From contig CANRDP010000006.1 of NCBI GenBank assembly GCA_947629415.1, positions 1-52,413 of the forward strand: 52,413 bases of DNA. The letters are read 5' to 3'. This document shows, one piece after another, positions 27,295 to 36,494 of the stretch. This DNA is from an uncultured Bacilli bacterium (GTDB taxonomy: Bacteria; Bacillota_I; Bacilli_A; RFN20; CAG-449). The notes below the pieces were generated by a model, which saw only the letters and a list, made by a program, of their open reading frames with translations, was not told where the DNA came from and did no database searches. The position numbers were made by a program, and so were the translations under genes. How positions within the stretch are numbered: the first letter of the stretch is position 1; each line of letters starts with the position of its first letter.

Positions 27295-28578
27295 ATGTTA
27301 GATTTAAATTTAATTCGTAACGAAACAAAAAAGGTACATGATGCCTTATTGAAAAAAGGTTGGGATGTTGATTTTGCACCTTTAATCAAGAAAATGGATC
27401 GTCGATTAGAATTAATACAACAAGTAGAATCCGGAAAAGCGGAACAAAATCGCTTATCGAAATCGGTTCCTCAGGTAAAAAAAGAAGGTGGCGATATTCA
27501 AGCGATTTTTACACGGGTTAAAGAAATAACAAAAGAAAACGCTGCAGCGGAAGAAGAATTAAAGCGCATCGAAAACGAAATCAATGAAGAAGTATCGACG
27601 TATCCGAATTTGCCGGATGAGGATTTAGAAGGAGGAGAAAAAGAAAATAACCGAGTTTTGCATGAATGGGGTTCAAAGCCGGTGTTTGATTTCAAAGCAA
27701 AAGATCATGTGGAACTTTGTGAATCTTTAGATTTGGTAGATTATGAAAGAGCCGCAAAAATTTCCGGGAGAGGGACTTGGATTTATAAAGGTGTCGGCGC
27801 TCAATTGGAATGGGCTTTAGTAAATTATTTTATACAAGAGCATTTAAAGGATGGTTACCAATTTATTTTACCTCCGCATTTATTGAACTATGAATCCGGA
27901 TATACCGCGGGACAATTTCCAAAATTTAAAGAAGATGTTTTTTGGCTAAAAGGGCAAGAACCGGAGAAATTTATGTTACCAACAGCAGAAACGGCATTGG
28001 TGAATCTCCATCGGAATGAAATTTTAAAAGAAGAAGATTTACCAAAAAAATATTTTGCTTATACTCCGTGCTATCGATGTGAAGCGGGAAGCTATCGAAC
28101 AGAAGAAAGAGGAATGATAAGAGGATATCAATTCAATAAAGTCGAAATGGTTCAATATACTACCGCGGAAGGATCGGATGAAGCTTTTGACGAATTGGTA
28201 ATGAAAGCGGAAAAATTGGTTCAAGGATTGGGATTACATTATCGTTTGTCCAAATTAGCTGCGGGAGATTGCTCTCATTCTATGGCAAGAACATACGATA
28301 TTGAAGTTTGGATTCCTTCCATGGGGATCTATAAGGAAGTATCTTCGGCATCCAATGCAAGAGATTATCAAGCACGACGTGGTATGATTCGATATCGGGA
28401 TGCTAAAACCAATAAAACAAAATTCTGTCACACGTTGAATGCTTCCGGTCTTGCAACAAGTCGAGTTTTCCCGGCTTTGGTTGAACAATGTCAGCAAAAA
28501 GACGGAAGTGTAAAAATCCCGAAAGTATTGCAGCCTTATCTTGGCGGAATGGAATATATTTATCCGAAGAAAAAATAA
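27295..28578 (+). CDS. serS: Seryl-tRNA synthetase
   Basis: A 427-residue class II synthetase charging tRNA-Ser. An N-terminal coiled-coil arm (about residues 25-105) contacts the long variable arm of the tRNA. Class II motif 2 is seen in CYRCEAGSYRTEERGMIRGYQF-type sequence and motif 3 in NASGLATSRVFPALVEQ. AAAGGAG lies ten bases upstream. It is controlled by the T-box leader described above. Confidence 0.96.
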   Translation: MLDLNLIRNETKKVHDALLKKGWDVDFAPLIKKMDRRLELIQQVESGKAEQNRLSKSVPQVKKEGGDIQAIFTRVKEITKENAAAEEELKRIENEINEEVSTYPNLPDEDLEGGEKENNRVLHEWGSKPVFDFKAKDHVELCESLDLVDYERAAKISGRGTWIYKGVGAQLEWALVNYFIQEHLKDGYQFILPPHLLNYESGYTAGQFPKFKEDVFWLKGQEPEKFMLPTAETALVNLHRNEILKEEDLPKKYFAYTPCYRCEAGSYRTEERGMIRGYQFNKVEMVQYTTAEGSDEAFDELVMKAEKLVQGLGLHYRLSKLAAGDCSHSMARTYDIEVWIPSMGIYKEVSSASNARDYQARRGMIRYRDAKTNKTKFCHTLNASGLATSRVFPALVEQCQQKDGSVKIPKVLQPYLGGMEYIYPKKK

Positions 28579-28591
28579 GGATTGAGGATAA

Positions 28592-30208
<1,617 letters not shown>

Positions 30209-30244
30209 AATTCTTTCTTTTTAAAAAGGAAAATTTTCCAAAGC

Positions 30245-30291
30245 AACCTTTCTAAAAATAAATTTTTTACGAAATAAAGGTTATATTTTTT
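30245..30291 (+). terminator. Possible terminator after pyrG
   Basis: AACCTTT (30245-30251) and AAAGGTT (30276-30282) are followed by ATATTTTTT. The loop is long (24 bases), so this is only probable. Confidence 0.45.
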
Positions 30292-30324
30292 CAGGAAAAC
30301 AATGGCAAAAGGAAAAAAATAAGC

Positions 30325-30330
30325 TATAAT
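30325..30330 (+). promoter_or_regulatory. SRP RNA promoter -10
   Basis: TATAAT seven bases before the start of the SRP RNA. The -35 region is poor. Confidence 0.5.
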
Positions 30331-30336
30331 AATAAA

Positions 30337-30419
30337 GCCATCTCGATTCAAAGAGGTGAACCAGGTCAGAACCGGAAGGTAGCAGCCTTAAGCTGTTCTT
30401 TGGATGTGAGGTGGTTTTT
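30337..30419 (+). ncRNA. ffs: Signal recognition particle RNA (4.5S-like, short form)
   Basis: About 80 nucleotides folding into one long hairpin. GCCATCTCGATTCAAAG pairs with CTTTGGATGTGAGGTGG. The apical domain carries the Ffh-binding internal loops and the GGAA tetraloop (ccGGAAgg, 30373-30380) with the conserved CAGGTCAGAACC and AGCAGCC. It lacks an Alu domain. The 3' strand runs into a T run at 30414-30419. SRP RNA next to tadA is a known Bacillota arrangement, although in Bacillus the RNA follows tadA. Confidence 0.93.
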
Positions 30420-30421
30420 CT

Positions 30422-30886
30422 GTGAGTAATATTATGAATGAAGAAATAAAATTCATGCGTATGGCTTATAAAGAAGCTTTAAAGGCATTAAAAAAAGATG
30501 AAGTTCCCGTGGGATGTGTACTTGTAAAAGATCATAAAGTGTTAGCCCGAGGATATAATCAAAAAGAAGCAAAGCAAGATCCTATGGCACATGCAGAAAT
30601 TATTGCGATTCAAAAAGCTTGCAAAAAACTTCATACTTGGAGATTAAAAGATGTAAGTTTATATGTTACATTAGAACCTTGTTCTATGTGTGCCGGGGCA
30701 ATATTGCAGTCACGTATTGAAAAAGTCTTTTATGGAACGGAAGATCCAAAAGGAGGAGCACTCGGTTCTTCCTTTCACCTTTTTGAACAAAAGAATCTCA
30801 ATCATCATCCGGAGATAAAAAAAGGAATACTAAAAAAAGAATGTAGTGAACTTTTGACAAATTATTTTAAAACAAAAAGAAAATGA
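30422..30886 (+). CDS. tadA: tRNA-specific adenosine deaminase
   Basis: A 154-residue CDA-fold deaminase that makes inosine at position 34 of tRNA-Arg(ACG). Zinc motifs are AHAEI (about residues 58-62) and EPCSMCAGA (about 86-94). Two starts are possible: GTG at 30422, with a GAGGTGG ribosome-like site that belongs to the SRP RNA 3' strand, or ATG at 30434, with only a weak GTGAG. The gene starts within about eight bases of the RNA end, so both may come from one transcript. Confidence 0.93.
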   Translation: MSNIMNEEIKFMRMAYKEALKALKKDEVPVGCVLVKDHKVLARGYNQKEAKQDPMAHAEIIAIQKACKKLHTWRLKDVSLYVTLEPCSMCAGAILQSRIEKVFYGTEDPKGGALGSSFHLFEQKNLNHHPEIKKGILKKECSELLTNYFKTKRK

Positions 30887-30920
30887 CATACTAACCATGG
30901 AGGTTTGTATGTCTTTTTTT
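30885..30920 (+). terminator. Terminator-like hairpin enclosing the next gene's ribosome site and start codon
   Basis: GACATAC (30885-30891) and GTATGTC (30907-30913) form a 7-bp stem followed by seven T. The 5' arm starts in the tadA stop codon. The 3' arm contains the ATG (30909) of the next gene, and the loop holds its GGAGG. Confidence 0.7.
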
Positions 30921-31283
30921 AAAAAAATATTTGGCTTTTTTGCTGCATTCGGTGTTGTTTTATTTTTATTTTCTCTTCTTTTTGTGGCCTTTATTGTATG
31001 GAGTCCGACATCGCAAAAGACACCGCGAGAAGCAATTTATGAAACCTATTTGGAAGAAGAAATTCAACGAATGGAAATACAAGAAGATGAAAACACCGTA
31101 TATATACACGCCGTCTTTCAAGACGATCACACGGAATCTTATTATTTGGCATATGCGTATCACTATTTTGATACAACAAACAAAGAAATTCAGTTTATTG
31201 CCGAAGAATCCGACGCAAGTTATTTTGTTACGATAAATAAAAACGGTGAATCAAGTATTGTGATTCATGAAAAAGAAAATTAG
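30909..31283 (+). CDS. Small membrane-anchored protein of unknown function
   Basis: A 124-residue protein, not recognised. It has one strong N-terminal membrane segment (about residues 8-32) preceded by Lys residues. A charged, acidic extracytoplasmic domain of about 90 residues follows. The ATG at 30909 is preferred to 30897 because the latter codon forms part of the GGAGG site. Its start lies inside a terminator-like hairpin, so expression may need a separate promoter or unfolding. It converges on pepT with a four-base overlap of the ends. Confidence 0.6.
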   Translation: MSFFKKIFGFFAAFGVVLFLFSLLFVAFIVWSPTSQKTPREAIYETYLEEEIQRMEIQEDENTVYIHAVFQDDHTESYYLAYAYHYFDTTNKEIQFIAEESDASYFVTINKNGESSIVIHEKEN

Positions 31284-32482
31284 TACATTTCCACGAGTTG
31301 TTTTAAAACACGTACCATGGAAGTCATTTCTTGCAAAGATACATATTCGTATCGTCCATGGCAGTTATAATCTCCGGTTCCTAAATTCGGACAAGGTAAT
31401 CCCATGAAAGTGATGGTGGCACCATCTGTACCTCCACGTATAGGAGTGAATGTCGGTTCGATACCACATTGTTTAAATGCTTCAACGGCAAGAAGAACTC
31501 CACGCATATTTTTATCAAAATAGGTTCTCATGTTTTGATAATTTTTTTGGCAAGAAACTTTTATTTTTGCCGTCTTGTATTTTTGTGAAAGCTTTGTTCC
31601 TATTTCGTACATTTTTTGCATACGTTTTTCGAGTTTATTCCCATCATGATCTCTTAAAATATAAGATAAAGTTGCTTTTTCCGGTGTTCCAGAAAAAGCG
31701 GTTAAATGATAGAAACCTTCATAACCTTCCGTTTTCGCCGGAGTTTCTTTTTTTGGTAAAGAAGAAATAAATTCACTACCGACGAGCAAAGCGTTTACCA
31801 TGATATTTTTAGCAAAACCGGGATGAACTCCGACTCCCTGAATTTCAATTTCGCAAGACGCGGCATTGAAATTTTCATAATTAATATCATTAAACGCTCC
31901 ACCATCAATGGTATATGCGTAGTCGGCTTTCATTTTTTTAATATCAAAACGGGATGCTCCGTTTCCGATTTCTTCATCCGGAGTAAAACAGATAGAAATC
32001 GGGGCATGATTTTTTTGAGGATTTTTATGGTAATATTCGAGTAATTCCATGATAATGGTAATTCCTGCCTTATCATCTCCACCCAAAAGATGTTGACCAT
32101 CCGTAACAATTAAATCATGATGTATATGCTTTTTTAATGATGGAAATTGTTTTTTTGAAAGAATAACGCCGGGACATAATTCAATATCCTTTCCATCGTA
32201 GTTTTCTATAATCTTTGGAGTATAGTTTCCTCCTTTTAATGATGGTGAAGTATCCATATGAGCTATAAATCCGATGCGCGGAGAAGTTTTATTGCCGTCA
32301 AGATGAGCATATACATATCCGTTTTCATCTTGATAAGCATCTTTTAAACCTAAATCCAACAAATCTTGTACCAAAAGTTTTCCGAATTCCAATTGACTTT
32401 TCGAGGATGGAAAAGTTGATGAATTCTCCTCGCTCATAGTATCCATGGAAACATATTGAATAAATCTTTCTCGTAACGACAT
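31280..32482 (-). CDS. pepT: Peptidase T (tripeptide aminopeptidase)
   Basis: A 400-residue M20 zinc aminopeptidase releasing N-terminal residues from tripeptides. Metal motifs are visible: GFIAHMDTSP (about residues 73-82), GGDDKAG (about 138), FTPDEEIGNG (about 170-179) and RGGTDGA (about 348). It is the last gene of the minus-strand block that starts with marR; the gap to the preceding gene is 45 bases. The block orientation opposes replication, which suggests it was inserted or inverted relative to its neighbours. Confidence 0.93.
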   Translation of the reverse strand: MSLRERFIQYVSMDTMSEENSSTFPSSKSQLEFGKLLVQDLLDLGLKDAYQDENGYVYAHLDGNKTSPRIGFIAHMDTSPSLKGGNYTPKIIENYDGKDIELCPGVILSKKQFPSLKKHIHHDLIVTDGQHLLGGDDKAGITIIMELLEYYHKNPQKNHAPISICFTPDEEIGNGASRFDIKKMKADYAYTIDGGAFNDINYENFNAASCEIEIQGVGVHPGFAKNIMVNALLVGSEFISSLPKKETPAKTEGYEGFYHLTAFSGTPEKATLSYILRDHDGNKLEKRMQKMYEIGTKLSQKYKTAKIKVSCQKNYQNMRTYFDKNMRGVLLAVEAFKQCGIEPTFTPIRGGTDGATITFMGLPCPNLGTGDYNCHGRYEYVSLQEMTSMVRVLKQLVEMY

Positions 32483-32527
32483 AAAAAAACCCTCTTTCCA
32501 AAGTATAATTATACATTTAAAATGCGA

Positions 32528-33139
32528 TTAGTGATAAAATCTCCAATCAAAATTTAAATTTTCTTCATGAGTAAAATTACATATATATTTATTTTGGTGC
32601 TCCATTGCTCCTTTGGTTAATTCAAAATCCACAATCTGCAAATATTCATAAGGAACTTTAAATTTCAGAAAACCATTTTTTAAATAAAAAAAGAAAGATT
32701 TAGGAGAATGCGAAATAAAATTTTTATTTATCGCAATAGAAAAAATTAAAAAGAGAACTGTCGGATATTCTGAAGAATTGATTTCAAAAGGCAAGGGTAT
32801 TTCTTCTTTTGAAGTTATAAAGAAAAAAGTTTTATCTTTTTCTTTTATTTTCAAAACCATTTTCATATTTTCTTTATTTAATTCTGTTTTGATACAAGAA
32901 AGTAAAATATCTTTTGTTTTTTTATAATTCTTTTTTGCTTCCTTATATAAAACATTCGGTGACAAAATAAACAACAATATCAATAACAAAATAGATAAAG
33001 AGAAAAAGCCGATAGAAATCCATTGAAAAACCGAAACGAGATTTACATCGGTTAAAAATAAGCAAATGCCCATTCCTATCAAGAAAAGTCCGAAGGAAAA
33101 ATAAACACTATACGATAAAACTTTTTTCAGACGTTCCAT
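32528..33139 (-). CDS. Membrane protein of unknown function
   Basis: A 203-residue protein, not recognised. Two membrane segments lie near the N-terminus (about residues 9-29 and 36-60). A cytoplasmic or external domain of about 140 residues follows, rich in Phe and Lys. It lies between the ABC exporter and pepT with gaps of about 57 and 45 bases, so it is probably co-transcribed. A shared role with the ABC protein is possible but nothing in the sequence shows it. Confidence 0.6.
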   Translation of the reverse strand: MERLKKVLSYSVYFSFGLFLIGMGICLFLTDVNLVSVFQWISIGFFSLSILLLILLFILSPNVLYKEAKKNYKKTKDILLSCIKTELNKENMKMVLKIKEKDKTFFFITSKEEIPLPFEINSSEYPTVLFLIFSIAINKNFISHSPKSFFFYLKNGFLKFKVPYEYLQIVDFELTKGAMEHQNKYICNFTHEENLNFDWRFYH

Positions 33140-33196
33140 AGTATTTTTAACTCCTTACCTCTATCATACGAAAAAATCAATAAAAATGGAAATGGT

Positions 33197-35875
33197 TTAT
33201 TCACTTCTTAAAGCATCGACAGGATTTTTTCTTGCAGCAATTTTCGCCGGAATTAATCCGGAGATAAGAGTCAACAGAATACTGATAACGATAACGATAA
33301 TTGCTTGTACAGGGGGCAGAATGGCAAAGAAAGTGATATTTGCAACGCTTTTTACGATTGCATTTAATATTAAACATAAAAGATAAGTAACACCGATTCC
33401 GATTAATCCGGAAGACAAACCGATAATAAATGTTTCGGCATTAAATAAATGCGAGACATCTTTTTTTCTTCCTCCTAAAGCTCGGATGACACCGATTTCT
33501 TTGATTCTTTCAATGACGGAAACATAAGTAATAATTCCAATCATCACCGTAGAAACGACTAAAGATAAAGCTGTAAATGCAACAAGGGCCACGGTAACGA
33601 TATCAACCATACGATTAATTAAATTGATGATTAAAGCTAAATTATCACTATAGGTTATCGGACTTCGATTCAAAGGAAAAATATAGTCATTATATTCACT
33701 TAAAGATAGATCGTTCCAAGCATTAAGATAATCCGTGACCAAATATTTATTGTCAAAATCAATGGGATAAATGTCTAATCGACTGGGAAGATCGTTTCCT
33801 CCGACATCACGAAGATCTAATGTGTAAATTTCTGTTTGATAGGAATCACTGGATTCTTGATTTCCAAACTGAGGAATGGTACCTAAAAGCGAAGATAAGG
33901 CATTCACGGAACCAACGACACCAACATTATTTTGATGTAAAGTTCCTTCAAAAGAATAATCGTAAGTATAAAATATTCCACTCACGGGAGCATTATTTGA
34001 AATAACACTACTTAAAGTACCTCCGTTTGCTTTTAAAAAAGTAGAAATTTCCGAATTTAAAGAATCTTGTATAATCTTCTTCGTCAAAGCACTGGTGTAA
34101 TAGATTCCACTAGATAAGCAACCATAAGAAATAGATTCTTTTGGGCGTAGAATAGCAGTTACTTTCAAATCCAGACCATCTTCCCAAGATTCATTTGCCT
34201 CATAATTATAAGTAAAAGGATATAATGTACGAAGATTGGGAAGAGGATTTTGCGTAAAGACATCATTATTCGGATACCAGGTGAAAGATTTTCCTAAAAG
34301 TTCATCATAAGTAAAGCGATATTTATCTTTTGAGGCATCATGTTTCGGATCATCAACGGCATCATAAATGACGTTCATAAATTCTGTTTGTGAATAATAA
34401 CCCATATGAGCTAATAAAATATCGGTCAATTCGGTATCGTCATTAACTACGATCATAATTTCGTCTTCTTTTTCCGCAATATGACTGGTATCAGGATTCG
34501 AAATAATATCATATTGGCTCAAGATGTAATCGGAATTATCCGGCGATTGCATAATGGAATTTTGGCTGAAAGTAGAAATTAAATTTGCATAGTTTCCGAA
34601 ATCGGTTTCTTTGAGAAAAGAAGAGTAAATGGTTTCGACACTGGAGAGCGAGATTTTCTTTTGACCTAAATCTTCAAATTCTATATTTGTATATAAGTTG
34701 TTTCTGATATCTATGCCATAATATATTCCCATTGCGGCGTAATAATTCTTTGGCATATTCAAAAGAAAATCCACATATTTCTTTGTAATATCATTTTGAA
34801 TCATTGAATCGGTAAGAGTATTATTTGAATCCACCAAGCTTTGAATAAAACGATTAACATTTACTTTACCGTTTTCTATAGATTGTTTTAACGCTTCTTG
34901 TGAACCACCCATAGTTGCGGAATCCATTAATGAAGCTAAATCCAAAGCGGTTTCTCTTACAGAAATCGGATTCCCCGAAAGCATATCATCTTGCATAGAG
35001 CTAATGTAATTTCTTACACCGGCGGAAACACCCAGAACGCTTGAAACTCCGATAATTCCGATAGATGCAGCAAAACAAATCATCAAAGTTCTTTTTAATT
35101 TGGAATGCAAATTTCGTGCCGATAATTTAAATGCGGTAATAAAAGACATTTTCGCTTTTTCCGAAACCGGTGAAGGAGTCTCTTCTTCTTGATTTTCAAT
35201 ATATGGATTGGAATCTGAAAGAACCACTCCGTCGGAAAGACGGATAATACGAGAAGAGTATTTTTCCGCCAATTCCGGATTATGTGTAACCATAATAACC
35301 AATTTTTGTTTTGAAATTTCTTTAATCAGATCCATAATTTGAACCGATGTAACAGAATCCAAAGCACCGGTAGGTTCATCCGCCAATAAAATTTCAGGTT
35401 CATTTACAATAGCACGGGCAATGGCAACTCTTTGACATTGTCCTCCGGATAATTCATTCGGCTTTTTATCATATAAATCTTTTAAACCAACCCGATCTAA
35501 TGCTTCTTTGGATTTTTTGATTCTTTCATTTTTATCTAAACCGGCAATGGTCAAAGCAAGTTCAACATTTCCTAATACGGTTTGATGTGGAATTAAATTA
35601 TAACTTTGAAAAACAAAACCAATTCGATGATTGCGGTAAACATCCCAATCACGATCGGAAAATTCTTTCGTGCTGCGACCATTAATAAATAAATCACCGC
35701 TTGTATAATGATCCAATCCACCGATAATATTCAATAAAGTTGTTTTTCCACATCCGGAAGCACCGAGAATAGAAACAAATTCATTTTGGCGAAAAGCAAT
35801 GGAAATTCCTTTTAAAGCTTGAACATCCATTGTTGCCGTTGAGTATGTTTTTGTAATATCAACCAGTTTTAACAT
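33197..35875 (-). CDS. MacB-type ABC transporter, ATPase fused to FtsX-like permease
   Basis: An 892-residue single-chain half-transporter. The N-terminal ATPase (about residues 1-230) has Walker A GASGCGKTT, signature LSGGQCQRVAIARA and Walker B ILLADEPTGALD. The permease has one membrane segment at about 265-290, a large extracytoplasmic domain (about 290-755) and three C-terminal segments with the FtsX-type core (VIERIKEIGVIRALGGRKKDV). This is the mechanotransmission (type VII) class that exports or resists peptides and drugs. It overlaps marR by seven bases, so a drug- or peptide-response role is likely. Confidence 0.9.
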   Translation of the reverse strand: MLKLVDITKTYSTATMDVQALKGISIAFRQNEFVSILGASGCGKTTLLNIIGGLDHYTSGDLFINGRSTKEFSDRDWDVYRNHRIGFVFQSYNLIPHQTVLGNVELALTIAGLDKNERIKKSKEALDRVGLKDLYDKKPNELSGGQCQRVAIARAIVNEPEILLADEPTGALDSVTSVQIMDLIKEISKQKLVIMVTHNPELAEKYSSRIIRLSDGVVLSDSNPYIENQEEETPSPVSEKAKMSFITAFKLSARNLHSKLKRTLMICFAASIGIIGVSSVLGVSAGVRNYISSMQDDMLSGNPISVRETALDLASLMDSATMGGSQEALKQSIENGKVNVNRFIQSLVDSNNTLTDSMIQNDITKKYVDFLLNMPKNYYAAMGIYYGIDIRNNLYTNIEFEDLGQKKISLSSVETIYSSFLKETDFGNYANLISTFSQNSIMQSPDNSDYILSQYDIISNPDTSHIAEKEDEIMIVVNDDTELTDILLAHMGYYSQTEFMNVIYDAVDDPKHDASKDKYRFTYDELLGKSFTWYPNNDVFTQNPLPNLRTLYPFTYNYEANESWEDGLDLKVTAILRPKESISYGCLSSGIYYTSALTKKIIQDSLNSEISTFLKANGGTLSSVISNNAPVSGIFYTYDYSFEGTLHQNNVGVVGSVNALSSLLGTIPQFGNQESSDSYQTEIYTLDLRDVGGNDLPSRLDIYPIDFDNKYLVTDYLNAWNDLSLSEYNDYIFPLNRSPITYSDNLALIINLINRMVDIVTVALVAFTALSLVVSTVMIGIITYVSVIERIKEIGVIRALGGRKKDVSHLFNAETFIIGLSSGLIGIGVTYLLCLILNAIVKSVANITFFAILPPVQAIIVIVISILLTLISGLIPAKIAARKNPVDALRSE

Positions 35876-36312
35876 GACACTTCCTCCTTTTTTCTTAATT
35901 GTTCCATTGATGTATGAATTTTTTCAATGGTTTGATTGAAATGTTCCATTTCTTCTTCACCGACAAGATCAATCAGATAAGATAAAAACGAAATAATTTT
36001 TTCGTATTTTTCTTGCAAAAATGTCTTTCCGGCTTCCGTAAGAGAAACAATCGTCTTTCGAGCATCCTTTTTATCATCTCTTCTTGTTACATATCCTTTT
36101 TTTTGCAAAGAATTGATTGCGGCGGAAACGCGAGGGGTACTCATATGCAATGTACTAGCAATGTCTCCGGACAAGCAATCGTTATTTTCGGAAAGATAAT
36201 AAAGTATACAGGTGGTGCCTTGCAAACATTCATTGATTTTTTGTGAAAGATCCAAGGGCCAAATTTGCTTTAAATGCAAAAAAATTTTTTCGGCTTTTTC
36301 ATAACTATTCAT
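35869..36312 (-). CDS. MarR family transcriptional regulator
   Basis: A 147-residue winged-helix regulator. The recognition region reads LSGDIASTLHMSTPRVSAAINSL, with wing KKGYVTRRDDKKDARKTIVSLT. A C-terminal dimer helix follows. The ATG at 36312 has AAAGGAGA ten bases upstream. It is first in the operon with the ABC exporter and sits behind a promoter flanked by a dyad, so it most likely represses its own operon until a ligand arrives. Confidence 0.9.
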   Translation of the reverse strand: MNSYEKAEKIFLHLKQIWPLDLSQKINECLQGTTCILYYLSENNDCLSGDIASTLHMSTPRVSAAINSLQKKGYVTRRDDKKDARKTIVSLTEAGKTFLQEKYEKIISFLSYLIDLVGEEEMEHFNQTIEKIHTSMEQLRKKEEVSC

Positions 36313-36335
36313 AAAAGGGACATCTCCTTTATCTA

Positions 36336-36376
36336 ACACTATTAGTAATGATAGTAATGTTTTTTAATAGTGTCAA
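36336..36376 (-). promoter_or_regulatory. marR-ABC promoter and probable MarR operator
   Basis: Minus-strand TTGACA (36371-36376), a 17-base spacer and TATCAT (36348-36353). Inverted arms ACACTATTA (36336-36344) and TAATAGTGT (36365-36373) bracket the promoter. The direct repeat TAGTAATG occurs at 36343-36350 and 36352-36359. Confidence 0.7.
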
Positions 36377-36494
36377 TTATTTCTTAAAGAAATAAACAAA
36401 TATTTTATCTAAATTTAAGCATAAAGAAATCTAAAAAAAGAAGTAGGTCTTGAAACCATACTTTTTCTTTTTTAAAATACAAATGGTGATAGCA

